From contig CAVQBC010000008.1 in the NCBI GenBank assembly GCA_963710665.1, forward strand, positions 124,001-188,000: a stretch of DNA of 64,000 nucleotides, written 5' to 3'. Position 1 is the first letter of the stretch. Each line of letters starts with the position of its first letter. This DNA is from CAVQBC01 sp963710665. Lineage in GTDB: Bacteria; Actinomycetota; Thermoleophilia; Solirubrobacterales; Solirubrobacteraceae. Under the pieces are notes generated by a model. That model made no database searches and was not told where the DNA came from. It was given only the letters and a program-made list of their open reading frames with translations. The translations under genes were made by a program, and so were the position numbers. Positions 43,305 to 52,313 of this stretch are shown piece after piece.

Positions 43305-46274
43305 TCAGCTCGCCATGCCGTGCCGGTGCGCGACCGCGGCGGCCTGCGTGCGGCTGCGGACGTCGAGCTTGGAGAGGATGCGCGAGACGTGGACGCTGGC
43401 GGTCTTCTCGGCCATGAACAGCTCCGCGCCGATCTCGCGGTTGGTGGCGCCGCGGGCGAGCAGCCCGAGGACCTGGCGCTCGCGCGGCGTGAGGCCGAAC
43501 GGGTCCTCGCCGGCGCCGTCGGCCGCGGGCTCGTCGCCGTCCGCGGCGGCGTCCTCCACGCGCAGCCGGGCCCGCGCGGCGAGGCCCTCGAGCTCGGCCA
43601 CCAGCCCGGCCGACGCGAGCCGCCGCGCCGCGGCGAGGGCCGCCTCGAGGCTCGTGGTCGCGGCCTCGCGGTCGCCGGCGGCGACGTGCGCCTCGGTCTG
43701 GCGCCAGCGGGCGACGGTCGCGGGGTAGGGGCGCCCGAGCGCGTCCCACGCGGCGGCCGCCGCGGCCCAGCGCGCCGGATCGCTCGCCTCCGCCGCGCGG
43801 GTGATCTCGGCGTCGACGGTCGCCAGATGGGCGCGCTCGACGGGCCGCTCGCCCTCGCAGGCGGCCTCCACGCGCAGCCGCAGGCCCTCCAGGCGCGCCC
43901 TGGCGGCGGCGTCCTCGTCCGCGTCGCCGAGGTCGCAGGCGCGCAGGGCCGCGTCGGCCTCCACGGCCGCGCCGGCGGCGGCCACGCGGGCGAGCCGCCC
44001 CAGGTCCTCGCTGCAGAACTCGATGCGGTCGAGCGTGTCCTCGACGGCCGTCCGGGCCGCCGCGAGGTCGCCGGCCCGGCGCTCGAGCTCGGCGCGCAGC
44101 GCGCCCGCCACCCCGAGGAACTGCGGCTCGATGGAGTCGGCGAGCCGTACGTCGATGTCGTCGAGCAGCGGGCGGACGACGGCGTCCTCGCCGCGGCCGA
44201 GGGCGAGCTCGGCACGCCGCAGGCTCGCGTTGACGAGCGTCGCGCCGGTGCCGGTGCGGCGCGCGCTCGGCCCGCTCAGGATCGCGGCCGCCTCGGTCCA
44301 CTCGCCGCGGTCGATCGCGATCTCGGCGTCCAGGAGGTGCAGCCAGATCCGGTCGTGGTCCTTCACGCGCGGGTCCTCGAGGCCGGCCCGCACCGTGGCG
44401 GCGCCCTCGTCGCCGTGGCCGGTGAGGTTCAGGGCGTCCGCGAGGTTCGTGTACGACGAGGCGAGCACCGCGCTGCCGACGCCGCGCTCGATCGCCTCCC
44501 GCAGCGCGGCCACGCCGCGGTCGTGCTCGCCGATCTCGATCAGCGCGAACCCGAGGCCGTTGAGGACCCGCATGCGCACCTCCGCGGCGCCGGCGTCGTC
44601 CGCGGCCGCGAGCGCCTCGTCGGCGAGCGCGATCGTGGCCGCATAGCGCGACTGGAGCGACTCGAGCTTGACCTTGTCGGCCAGCAGCACGGCGCGCTCG
44701 CGGACGGCCGCCGCGGGCACGATCGCAAGCGCCTTCTCGAGCGTCGCGCCGCTCTTGTCGCCGCGGCCGAGCGCCCATTGCGCCATCGCGAGCTCGCCCA
44801 GCAGCTCGGCGGTGCGGCGGGCGTCCGTGGCCCCGTCGAGCTCGTGCAGCGCCCGCTCGAGCATGGTCTCCCCGCGCGCGTCGTCGGCGTTGTAGCGGTG
44901 CGCGGTGGCCACGCGGGTGAGCAGCTCGACGTGGTCCATGCCGGCCAGCGAGGCGGGATCCTCGACTCGCTCCCACAGCTCGAGCGCCCGCTCGTAGAGC
45001 GCGGCGGCCTCGCCGTAGGCGTGCACGCGCTCGGACTCGGCGGCCGCCCGCACGGCGGCCCGCAGCGCGGCGGGCTGCTCGCCGGCCCGGTGGTAGTGCT
45101 GCGCGATCGCCGCGGCCAGCCAGGCGGCGTTGCCGCCCATCGGCGCGGGACGGCGCTCGAGCGCCCGGGCGAGGGCCAGGTGCAGCGCGGCCTGCTCGCC
45201 GGGGAGCAGGTCGTCGTCGACGACCTCGCGCAGCAACGCGTGCCGGAAGCCGTAGCGGTCCTCGCCGTCGACGACCACGATGTGACCCTCGACCGCCTCG
45301 CGCATCGCGTCGCGCAGCGTGCGCGGCTCCATGCCCGAGGCGTCGGCCAGCAGCGCGTGGTCGGCGCGCCCGGCGGCGGCCAGCAGCCGGAGGACCTCCT
45401 GGGCGGGGTCGGGGAGGCGCTCGACCCGCACCATCAGGGCGTCGCGCAGCGTCGGCGGCAGGCCGCCGCGCCCGTCGAGCCCGGCGGCCAGCAGCTCCTC
45501 GGTGAACAGCGCGTTGCCCTCGCTGCGACGGTACAGGCGGTCGGCGAGGTCGCCCTCGGGCGGGGCGCCGAGGATGTCGGCGAGGAGGTCCGCGAGCTCC
45601 TCGCGGTCGAGGCGCGCGAGCTCGATCCGGCGGGCCCGGGGGTCGCGCTCGAGCTCGGCCAGCAGGGGTCGCAGCGGGTGGCGGCGGTGCAGCTCGTCCG
45701 AGCGGTAGGTCGCGACCGCGAGCACGCGCTCGGTGCCGAGGCTGCGGGCGAGGAAGGCGAGGAACGCGCGGGTGGAGCGGTCGGCCCAGTGGATGTCCTC
45801 GATCGCGAGCAGGACGGGCGCGGCGCGGCCGAGCCGGTCGAGCACGGTCAGCAGCGCCTCGAACAGCCGCCGCTGGGCGGCGCCGCGCTCGTCCTCCGGA
45901 GCGGCGAGTGACGCGCCCGGCGCCGCGGGGCCGAGCTCGGGCAGCAGGGTCGCGAGCTCGGCGCGCGCCGGGCCGGGGAGGCCGGTGAGCCCGTCGTCGC
46001 CCTCGCGGGCGAGCGGGCGCAGGGCGGCGACCAGCGGCCCGTAGGGCAGCTCGCCCTCGCCGAGCTCCACGCAGTCGCCCGTGAGCACGCGCGCCCCGGC
46101 GCTCTCGGCGCGCTCCTCGAGCTCGGCGAGCAGGCGGGTCTTCCCGACCCCGGACTCGCCCGCGAGGAACGCGAGCGAGGGGCGCCCGTCGCCGGCGTCG
46201 GCGAGCGCCGCCTCGAGCTCCGAGAGCTCGGCCACGCGGCCGATGAAGCGGGTGCTCGTGACGCGCGTGGCCAT
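43305..46274 (-). CDS. LuxR-family giant regulator (LAL type)
   Basis: A 989-residue ATP-binding LuxR regulator. The N-terminal STAND-type ATPase has Walker A GESGVGKT (39-46) and a Walker B strand PVLLAIEDIHWADRSTRAFL. A long helical TPR-like middle follows (residues about 380-900). The last 65 residues are a LuxR HTH (LTPRERQVLGLLARGATNRE, FMAEKTASVHVSRILSKLDV). ATG 46274 was chosen: the protein then begins ATRVTSTRFIGRVAELSEL, a typical start, and GATACT lies 7 bases upstream. It is convergent with the SARP-like gene. Confidence 0.93.
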   Translation of the reverse strand: MATRVTSTRFIGRVAELSELEAALADAGDGRPSLAFLAGESGVGKTRLLAELEERAESAGARVLTGDCVELGEGELPYGPLVAALRPLAREGDDGLTGLPGPARAELATLLPELGPAAPGASLAAPEDERGAAQRRLFEALLTVLDRLGRAAPVLLAIEDIHWADRSTRAFLAFLARSLGTERVLAVATYRSDELHRRHPLRPLLAELERDPRARRIELARLDREELADLLADILGAPPEGDLADRLYRRSEGNALFTEELLAAGLDGRGGLPPTLRDALMVRVERLPDPAQEVLRLLAAAGRADHALLADASGMEPRTLRDAMREAVEGHIVVVDGEDRYGFRHALLREVVDDDLLPGEQAALHLALARALERRPAPMGGNAAWLAAAIAQHYHRAGEQPAALRAAVRAAAESERVHAYGEAAALYERALELWERVEDPASLAGMDHVELLTRVATAHRYNADDARGETMLERALHELDGATDARRTAELLGELAMAQWALGRGDKSGATLEKALAIVPAAAVRERAVLLADKVKLESLQSRYAATIALADEALAAADDAGAAEVRMRVLNGLGFALIEIGEHDRGVAALREAIERGVGSAVLASSYTNLADALNLTGHGDEGAATVRAGLEDPRVKDHDRIWLHLLDAEIAIDRGEWTEAAAILSGPSARRTGTGATLVNASLRRAELALGRGEDAVVRPLLDDIDVRLADSIEPQFLGVAGALRAELERRAGDLAAARTAVEDTLDRIEFCSEDLGRLARVAAAGAAVEADAALRACDLGDADEDAAARARLEGLRLRVEAACEGERPVERAHLATVDAEITRAAEASDPARWAAAAAAWDALGRPYPATVARWRQTEAHVAAGDREAATTSLEAALAAARRLASAGLVAELEGLAARARLRVEDAAADGDEPAADGAGEDPFGLTPRERQVLGLLARGATNREIGAELFMAEKTASVHVSRILSKLDVRSRTQAAAVAHRHGMAS

Positions 46275-46279
46275 GGCGT

Positions 46280-46915
46280 TCAGTATCGCTCGCCGGGCGG
46301 CGCGGAGGGCGGGCGGGAGCGGCGTCCGCGGTCGCGATACGCCGCCATCTTCTCGCGCGTGCCGCACACGCTCATCGCGCACCAGCGGCTCGAGCGGTTG
46401 CGCGAGCGGTCGTAGAAGACCCAGCGGCAGGGGTCGCGGGCGCACGTCTTCAGCCGCGGCCACGTGCCCTCGGCCTCGGCGGCGCGGACGGTCGCGAGCA
46501 CGACGCCGAGGGCGCCGTCGACGCCCGGCGCCGCGGGGCGCAGGGAGGGCGTCCCGCCGGCGTCGAAGGCCACCACGAGCGGCGAGGCCTCGGCCAGCCG
46601 GCTCAGCGTGGCGGCCGCGGCGGGGTCGAATCCGGCCCGCCCGCCGCCGCCGTGGGTGGCCACCACCGCGCGCAGCGCCTCGCGCAGCGCCACCGCCCGC
46701 CGCCGCTCCTCCTCGCCGAGGTCGCGCGGGCCCGATTGAAGCCCCCGGGCGGCAAGCCACGCCGCGAGGCCGTCGGGCCGGGCGAAGGCGTCGTCGCCGT
46801 CCTCGAGGTCGACGCTGTTGAGGAACTCCTGCACAAGGCGCAGCGCGCCCGGCGCGGGCTGGCGGCCACCCGGCTCCATCACGGTCTCACCCCACAGGTT
46901 ACCGGCAAACGCCAT
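46280..46915 (-). CDS. CGNR zinc-finger regulator (ABATE/DUF1470 type)
   Basis: A 211-residue protein. The N-terminal ABATE-like domain (LRLVQEFLNSVDLEDGDDAF, RRRAVALREALRAVVATHGG) may bind a ligand. The C-terminal CGNR zinc finger is RLKTCARDPCRWVFYDRSRN, RSSRWCAMSVCGTREKMAAY, with four Cys. Such proteins are stress-related transcription regulators in actinobacteria. The start may be ATG 46915 or 46879. It lies just upstream of the LuxR-type gene and diverges from azlC. Confidence 0.88.
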   Translation of the reverse strand: MAFAGNLWGETVMEPGGRQPAPGALRLVQEFLNSVDLEDGDDAFARPDGLAAWLAARGLQSGPRDLGEEERRRAVALREALRAVVATHGGGGRAGFDPAAAATLSRLAEASPLVVAFDAGGTPSLRPAAPGVDGALGVVLATVRAAEAEGTWPRLKTCARDPCRWVFYDRSRNRSSRWCAMSVCGTREKMAAYRDRGRRSRPPSAPPGERY

Positions 46916-46954
46916 TGACTGGTAGCGACGCTCGCCCTAGTGTGCACCTACGGC

Positions 46955-47638
46955 ATGGACGGGGACGCAAGCACGAGCGCCGCGCACCCGGAGTCCTTCC
47001 GCGACGGCGTGCGCGCGGGGCTTCCGCTGGCGCTGCCGACGCTCGTGGTCGGCGTGTCCTTCGGCGTGTTCACGCAGTCGATCGGCTGGGGGACCGTCGC
47101 GCCGATCGTGTGCTCGCTGGTGGTCTTCTCGGGCTCGGCCCAGTTCGCCATGTCCTCGGTGCTGGGCGGGGGCGGCGGCGTCGCGCCCGCCGTGCTCGCC
47201 GCCGCGCTCGTCAACGCGCGCTTCCTGCCGATGGGGCTCGCGCTCGGCCCGTCGCTGCACGGCGGCCGGCTGCGCCGGGCGATCGAGGGCCAGGCCATGG
47301 TCGACGCCTCGTGGGCGATCGCGGTCCGCGGCGAGGGGCAGTTCTCGCGCCCGATCCTCATCGGCGCGACCCTGCCGCAGTGGGCGGGCTGGCAGCTCGG
47401 GACCGTGCTCGGGGTGCTCGGCGGCGACGCGCTGGGCGACCCCGACCGCTACGGCCTCGACGCCGTGTTCCCCGCCTTCTTCCTCGCGCTGCTGGCCGTC
47501 GAGCTGCGCAACCGCCGCGCGATCCCCGTGGCGCTGCTCGCCGCGGCGATCACGCTGGCGCTCGTGCCCATCGCGCCGGTCGGGCTCCCGGTCGTCGCCG
47601 CCGCTGCCGCCGCGCTCCTGGGGTTGCGGGACGCATGA
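46955..47638 (+). CDS. azlC: AzlC-type branched-chain amino acid exporter, large subunit
   Basis: A 227-residue membrane protein of the AzlC family (large permease subunit of AzlCD exporters). It has about five to six helices and the family stretches GLPLALPTLVVGVSFGVFTQ, FSGSAQFAMSSVLG, ALVNARFLPMGLALGPSL and GQAMVDASWAIAV. AzlCD pairs export branched-chain amino acids or analogues such as 4-azaleucine. ATG 46955 is preferred; a GTG at 46940 would add 5 residues. It overlaps azlD by 4 bases. Confidence 0.9.
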   Translation: MDGDASTSAAHPESFRDGVRAGLPLALPTLVVGVSFGVFTQSIGWGTVAPIVCSLVVFSGSAQFAMSSVLGGGGGVAPAVLAAALVNARFLPMGLALGPSLHGGRLRRAIEGQAMVDASWAIAVRGEGQFSRPILIGATLPQWAGWQLGTVLGVLGGDALGDPDRYGLDAVFPAFFLALLAVELRNRRAIPVALLAAAITLALVPIAPVGLPVVAAAAAALLGLRDA

Positions 47639-47940
47639 GCGAGGTCTGGCTGGCGATCGGCGTCACGGCCGTCGTGGCGGCCGTGCTGAAGGCGATCGGG
47701 CCGGCGGCGGTCGGCGGCCGCGAGCTCTCCCCGCGTGCCACCGCGGTCATCGCCATGCTCGCGCCCGCGCTGCTGACCGGGCTGATCGTGGCCGACACGT
47801 TCGGCGCGCAGGGCACGCTCGAGCTCGACGCCCGCATCGTCGGCGTGGCGGCGGCCGGCGTGGCGCTCGCGCTGCGCGCGCCGATGCTGGTCGCGCTCGC
47901 CGTCGCGGCGGTGAGCACCGCTCTCGTGCGCGCGCTCTGA
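47635..47940 (+). CDS. azlD: AzlD-type exporter, small subunit
   Basis: A 101-residue protein with about three to four helices, the small subunit of AzlCD. It begins EVWLAIGVTAVVAAVLKAIG and has SPRATAVIAMLAPALLTGLI and a final hydrophobic helix. The ATG overlaps the azlC stop (ATGA), as in the classic azlCD pair. It ends before a long hairpin. Confidence 0.88.
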   Translation: MSEVWLAIGVTAVVAAVLKAIGPAAVGGRELSPRATAVIAMLAPALLTGLIVADTFGAQGTLELDARIVGVAAAGVALALRAPMLVALAVAAVSTALVRAL

Positions 47941-47952
47941 GCCCGTTTCCGC

Positions 47953-48003
47953 GGGGGTGGTCAGCGAACGTTCACGTATGGGCAACGTTTGCTGACCACC
48001 CCC
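47953..48003. terminator. Long hairpin between azlD and an oxidoreductase gene
   Basis: GGGGGTGGTCAGC (47953-47965) pairs perfectly with GCTGACCACCCCC (47991-48003). An inner AACGTT/AACGTT stem adds 6 bp, leaving an 11-base loop. The genes on both sides converge. Confidence 0.6.
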
Positions 48004-48021
48004 CCGGCGCGCCGCCCGGCG

Positions 48022-48963
48022 TCACCCCACCGGCACCGCCGCCTCCAGCACCTCCTGGGCGCGGACGGCGGGGGCGAGGCCGTCGCGCGGGAGGCGGCGG
48101 GAGCGCAGGCGGGCGGCGAAGGCGCGTAGGGCGTCGCCGGCGTCGGGCGGAGCGCCGATCCAGCGCTGGGGCTCGCTCCCGCCGCGGGCGAGGTCGAGGG
48201 TCCCGTCGCGCAGCGTGGCGGTGCCCGCGGCGCCGGCGATCGTCAGCTCGAGGCCGCCCGGGCGGACCGCCCAGCTCGCCCGCACGGTGAGCGGCGCGTC
48301 CCCCCAGCGGCCGAGCGCCGCGCCGCCGATGTCCGCCCGGCGGGGTGCGGGGCGGTCGAGCGCGACGGCGGCGAGCGTCGGGGGCTCGGCGCCGGGCAGC
48401 GCCGCGAGCGCGTCGACGAGGTGCAGCGCGAGGTCGCCGAAGCCGCCGACCCCGGCCCGGGCGAGGTCGGCCATCCACGCCGTGGGGCCGTGGAACCAGC
48501 CGTCGATCGCGCCCGGGTGCCCGTAGGCGGCGCTCACGCTCGTCAGGCGCCCGAGGAGCCGCTCTCGCAGCACGCCGCCGAGGCGCGCGAGCGCCGGCAG
48601 CTCGCGCAGGAACAGCGCCGCCTGGGCGGGCGTGCGGCTGCGCCCGATCTCGCGGGCGACCGCCCGCGCCTCCGTCGCCGTGCGGGCGACGGGCTTCTCG
48701 ACGAGGATCGGCCGCCCCGCCCGCGCGGCCTGCACGCACAGCGCCGGCCGCTGGTCCGTCGGCGCGCTGATGACCACGGCGTTGGCCCGCCCGATCGCGG
48801 TCTCGGCCCGGCCCACGGCGGCGCCCCCGATCGCGGCCGGGATCGCCGAGGGGTCGGCGTCCCAGGCGGCCACGAGGCGCAGGTCCGGCTCGGAGGCCAG
48901 GACGCCCAGGAGGTCCGGTACGTGGGGATGGCCGCAGCCCAGCAGCGCGACGTCGATCGGCAT
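48022..48963 (-). CDS. Gfo/Idh/MocA-family oxidoreductase
   Basis: A 313-residue NAD(P)-binding protein. Residues 1-120 are a Rossmann fold (IDVALLGCGHPHVPDLLGVL; AVVISAPTDQRPALCVQAAR; ILVEKPVARTATEA with the EKP Lys). Residues 125-300 form the C-terminal alpha/beta domain (GGFGDLALHLVDALAAL, with Asp-x-x-x-His near the active site). These enzymes act on sugars or inositol. Substrate is unknown. It lies at the right edge of the block inserted between clpC and radA and is divergent from radA. Confidence 0.9.
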   Translation of the reverse strand: MPIDVALLGCGHPHVPDLLGVLASEPDLRLVAAWDADPSAIPAAIGGAAVGRAETAIGRANAVVISAPTDQRPALCVQAARAGRPILVEKPVARTATEARAVAREIGRSRTPAQAALFLRELPALARLGGVLRERLLGRLTSVSAAYGHPGAIDGWFHGPTAWMADLARAGVGGFGDLALHLVDALAALPGAEPPTLAAVALDRPAPRRADIGGAALGRWGDAPLTVRASWAVRPGGLELTIAGAAGTATLRDGTLDLARGGSEPQRWIGAPPDAGDALRAFAARLRSRRLPRDGLAPAVRAQEVLEAAVPVG

Positions 48964-49024
48964 GGAGGCAGGGTGGCATGTGCCGGCCCCGCCCGCCGGG
49001 GGCGAACCCGTCCGCCCCGCGGCC

Positions 49025-49030
49025 TAGCCT
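49025..49030 (+). promoter_or_regulatory. radA -10 box
   Basis: TAGCCT, 9 bases before the radA ATG. No ribosome site lies between them. Confidence 0.5.
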
Positions 49031-49039
49031 CGAACACCC

Positions 49040-50425
49040 ATGCCCCGGCCGACCTCCGTCTTCACCTGCTCGCAGTGCGGCGCCCAGGCGCCGAAATGGC
49101 ACGGCCGCTGCCCCGACTGCGGGGCCTGGAACACGCTCGTCGAGGAGCAGCGCGCCCCCGCGAAGGCCGCGCGCGGCGCCGCGGGGGCGCCCTCCGCGGC
49201 GACGGCGGCGCGGCCCGTCCCGCTCCACGCCGTCGAGGCGCCCCGCGTCGGGCGTCTCCCCACCGGCCTCGGCGAGCTCGACCGCGTCCTGGGCGGCGGC
49301 CTCGTCCCCGGCTCGCTCGTCCTGCTCGGCGGCTCGCCCGGGATCGGCAAGTCGACGCTGACCTCGATGGCGCTCGGCAACCTCGCGGGCGCGGGGCACC
49401 GCACGCTCTACGTCTCCGGCGAGGAGTCCGCGGCCCAGATCAAGCTGCGCGCCGAGCGGCTGCCCGGCGCGGCGCTCGAGGTCCCCGTGCTGGCGGAGAC
49501 CGACCTCGACACGGTGCTGGCCACGCTCGAGGCCGAGCGGCCCGAGGTGTGCGTGGTGGACTCGGTGCAGACGCTCGTCGCGGGCGAGCTGACGGGCGCG
49601 GCAGGGTCCGTCGGCCAGGTGCGCGAGGTGGCCGACCGCATCACCCGCGTGGCCAAGGCGCGCGGGACCGCGGTGCTCCTCGTAGGCCACGTCACCAAGG
49701 AGGGCTCGCTCGCCGGCCCGCGGGTGCTCGAGCACCTCGTCGACTGCGTGCTGCAGTTCGAGGGCGAGCGCGAGCGGACCTACCGCACGCTGCGGGCGCT
49801 CAAGAACCGCTTCGGCTCGACCAACGAGGTCGGCGTCTTCGAGATGCGCCAGGGCGGCCTGGTGGAGGTCCAGGACGCCTCCGCCCGCTTCGTCGGGGAG
49901 GCCACGCGCGCCCCCGGCAGCGTGGTGCTGGCGGCCATGGAGGGCTCGCGGCCGCTGCTGGTGGAGGTCCAGGCGCTCGTCTCGCCGTCGGAGATCGTGC
50001 CGCCGCGGCGCCTCGCCAACGGGATCGACCGCAACCGCCTCGCGCTCGTGCTCGCGGTGCTCGGCCGGCACGCGGGCATCGGCGTGGGCAGCGCCGACGT
50101 GTTCGTCAACGTCGCCGGAGGCGTGCGGATCGACGAGCCTGGCGCCGACCTCGCGGTGGCCCTGGCGGTGGCGAGCGCGGCCCGCGGCGTGCCGCTCGGC
50201 CCCCCGGACGCGAGCCATCCGCTCGCGGCCTTCGGCGAGGTCGGGCTGACCGGCGAGCTGCGCAGCGTCGGCCACCCCGACCGCCGGCTGGCCGAGGCGC
50301 GCAAGTTCGGCCTCACGGCGGTCGTGGCGCCGAGCGGCGCGGGCGCCGGCGAGGGGGAGGCGACGACCCTGCGAGCGGCCGTAAGGGCCGCCCTCCCGGC
50401 GGCGCCAAGGGCGCACGCCGCGTAG
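49040..50425 (+). CDS. radA: DNA repair protein RadA
   Basis: A RecA-like branch-migration helicase for recombination repair. The 461 residues have the N-terminal zinc finger (FTCSQCGAQAPKWHGRCPDC, Cys pairs at about 11-28), Walker A GGSPGIGKST (97-106), the RadA-specific KNRFG (255-259), and a Lon-protease-like C-terminal domain (GIGVGSADVFVNVAGG). It leads the conserved radA-disA pair. A possible -10 is 9 bases upstream. Confidence 0.97.
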   Translation: MPRPTSVFTCSQCGAQAPKWHGRCPDCGAWNTLVEEQRAPAKAARGAAGAPSAATAARPVPLHAVEAPRVGRLPTGLGELDRVLGGGLVPGSLVLLGGSPGIGKSTLTSMALGNLAGAGHRTLYVSGEESAAQIKLRAERLPGAALEVPVLAETDLDTVLATLEAERPEVCVVDSVQTLVAGELTGAAGSVGQVREVADRITRVAKARGTAVLLVGHVTKEGSLAGPRVLEHLVDCVLQFEGERERTYRTLRALKNRFGSTNEVGVFEMRQGGLVEVQDASARFVGEATRAPGSVVLAAMEGSRPLLVEVQALVSPSEIVPPRRLANGIDRNRLALVLAVLGRHAGIGVGSADVFVNVAGGVRIDEPGADLAVALAVASAARGVPLGPPDASHPLAAFGEVGLTGELRSVGHPDRRLAEARKFGLTAVVAPSGAGAGEGEATTLRAAVRAALPAAPRAHAA

Positions 50426-50505
50426 CAGGTCTCCCCCCGGATGGCAAGGCTCAGATTCCGCTCTGGGCCGCGGAATCGAGGGATAAATCGACGTTAAGTC
50501 CCTGC

Positions 50506-50511
50506 TAGAAT
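50506..50511 (+). promoter_or_regulatory. disA -10 box, leaderless arrangement
   Basis: TAGAAT, the closest match to the -10 consensus in the window, then 7 bases and GTG 50519. Transcription would start at the start codon. Confidence 0.6.
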
Positions 50512-50518
50512 CCCCTAA

Positions 50519-51631
50519 GTGACGCCGCGTTCCGGGGAAGAGCCCACCGAGCTGGAAGCGCGGCAGGAGCCCCGACTCGTCAAGGCTCTCGAGATGGTCG
50601 CGCCGGGCACGGCGGTGCGCGAGGGGATCGACAACATCGTCCACGCTCGCACCGGCGGCCTGATCGTGATCGGCGATCCGGACGAGCTCGCCTTCCTGTT
50701 CTCCGGTGGGATCAAGCTCGACATCGACTACTCACCCGCCATCCTCTACCAGCTCGCGAAGATGGACGGCGCGATCGTCCTGAACACGCAGGCCACCAAG
50801 GTCGCGTGGGCCAACACGCAGCTGATGCCCGACCCGACGATCCTCTCGTCGGAGACCGGGACCCGCCACCGCACGGCGGAGCGCGTGTCCAAGCAGACCA
50901 CCTCGCTGGTGGTCGCCGTCTCCCAGCGGCGCGACGTCGTCTCGCTCTACGTCGACGGCGTCAAGTACATCCTCGAGGAGATCCCCGCGGTCCTGGCCAA
51001 GGCCAACCAGGCGCTCGCGACCCTCGACAAGTACCGCTCCCGCCTGGACCAGGTCTCCACCCGCCTGACCGCCCTCGAGTTCGAGGGCGGCGTGACGCTG
51101 CACGACGTGCTGACCGTCCTGCAGCGGGCGGAGCTCGTGACCCGCATGGCGGTCGAGATCGAGCGCTACATCGTCGAGCTCGGCACCGAGGGCCGGCTCA
51201 TCGAGATGCAGCTCGAGGAGACGATGGTCGGCGTCGCCGCCGACAGGGCCGCGCTCCTGCACGACTACCTCGCCGAGTACCGCGACCCCTCGTTCGCCTC
51301 GTCGCTCGACGGCCTGGCCCGCCTGCACCACCAGGAGCTGCTCGACTTCGGCCGCCTCGCCGAGCTGCTCGGCTACGACCGCAAGGTCAACACGCTCGAC
51401 TATCCCGTCTCGCCCAGCGGCTACCGCATCCTCGGCCGCATCCCGCGGCTCCCCAAGCTCGTCGTGCACAACATCGTGAGCGAGTTCCGGGGTCTCGACG
51501 AGATCCTCGCCGCCACCGATCCCGAGCTCGAAGCCGTGGACGGCGTGGGCGAGATCCGCGCGAAGGACATCCGCGAGGGCCTTCGCCGGCTACAGGAGAT
51601 CAACCTCGTGGACCGCTACCTGCAGACCTGA
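50519..51631 (+). CDS. disA: DNA-integrity scanning diadenylate cyclase DisA
   Basis: Makes cyclic di-AMP from two ATP and is shut down when bound to branched DNA. The 370 residues have the DAC domain (residues about 15-160) with DGA (83-85) and RHR (116-118) catalytic motifs, a helical middle, and a C-terminal HhH DNA-binding domain (LDEILAATDPELEAVDGVGE, IRAKDIREGLRRLQE). It lies beside radA as usual. Translation from a likely leaderless mRNA is predicted. Confidence 0.97.
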   Translation: MTPRSGEEPTELEARQEPRLVKALEMVAPGTAVREGIDNIVHARTGGLIVIGDPDELAFLFSGGIKLDIDYSPAILYQLAKMDGAIVLNTQATKVAWANTQLMPDPTILSSETGTRHRTAERVSKQTTSLVVAVSQRRDVVSLYVDGVKYILEEIPAVLAKANQALATLDKYRSRLDQVSTRLTALEFEGGVTLHDVLTVLQRAELVTRMAVEIERYIVELGTEGRLIEMQLEETMVGVAADRAALLHDYLAEYRDPSFASSLDGLARLHHQELLDFGRLAELLGYDRKVNTLDYPVSPSGYRILGRIPRLPKLVVHNIVSEFRGLDEILAATDPELEAVDGVGEIRAKDIREGLRRLQEINLVDRYLQT

Positions 51632-51674
51632 CCACGACCGCATCGCGGTCCGGCACACGGACCGACCACTGACG

Positions 51675-51682
51675 AAGGAGGG
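51675..51682 (+). promoter_or_regulatory. Ribosome site of carD pointing at a non-AUG codon
   Basis: AAGGAGGG is a near-perfect anti-16S match. The next in-frame codons are ATC (51684), ATC (51687), CCC, GAC and ATA (51696). No ATG, GTG or TTG lies in frame within the normal distance. Confidence 0.6.
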
Positions 51683-51686
51683 CATC

Positions 51687-52265
51687 ATCCCCGACATAGC
51701 TCCCGCGCAGATCGAGGATCTGGAAGACATCACCAGGCAGGCCGAGTGCATCGACTTCGAGGTCGGTGACAACGTCGTCTATCCACACCACGGCGCCGGC
51801 AAGGTCATCAAGAAGGAGGACAAGGAGATCCTGGGGGAGGTACGCCAGTACCTCACGATCAAGATCCTCCACAACGACATGACCGTCATGGTCCCGTGCG
51901 AGAACGCGGGCCGCGCCGGGCTGCGCCGGGTCATCGACGAGGAGACGGTGAAGAAGGTCCTGGCCGTCCTCTCCGACGACGTGTCAGAGATGCCCAAGAA
52001 TTGGAACCGTCGCTTCAAGCACAACCGCGACAAGATCAAGACCGGCGACATCTACGAGCTGGCCGAGGTGGTCCGCAACCTCGCCATCCGGGAGCAGGAC
52101 AAGGGCCTGTCCACGGGCGAGAAGCAGATGTTCACGCGGGCCAAGAAGATCCTCGCGTCGGAGCTCATGTACGCGCTGGAGATGGACGAGGAGGGCGCCG
52201 AGAACCATCTTGACGGCATCCTCACCCGCTCGGGGGACGGGAATCTGGCGGGGGCGGCCGGGTAA
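51687..52265 (+). CDS. carD: CarD-family transcription regulator, apparent AUC start
   Basis: RNA-polymerase-binding protein that stabilises open promoter complexes. From ATC 51687 the product is about 192 residues: an acidic lead, the RID Tudor domain (FEVGDNVVYPHHGAGKVIKK and LTIKILHNDMTVMVPCENAG) and a helical DNA-binding domain (SEMPKNWNRRFKHNRDKIKT, GEKQMFTRAKKILASELMYA). The first in-frame ATG (51879) would remove two thirds of the RID, so the start must be upstream. ATC 51687 has a 5-base gap from AAGGAGGG. A base error in the first codon is the alternative. Confidence 0.88.
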   Translation: MPDIAPAQIEDLEDITRQAECIDFEVGDNVVYPHHGAGKVIKKEDKEILGEVRQYLTIKILHNDMTVMVPCENAGRAGLRRVIDEETVKKVLAVLSDDVSEMPKNWNRRFKHNRDKIKTGDIYELAEVVRNLAIREQDKGLSTGEKQMFTRAKKILASELMYALEMDEEGAENHLDGILTRSGDGNLAGAAG

Positions 52266-52313
52266 CGGCCGCCTCCGGGCGCCACGGCGCCCGGACGCGC
52301 GATCCTTCACGGG

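Noticed and set aside
37344..48963. Genomic island with mobile genes between clpC and radA
   Set aside because: No integrase, transposase, tRNA or flanking direct repeats; base and codon use match the neighbours.
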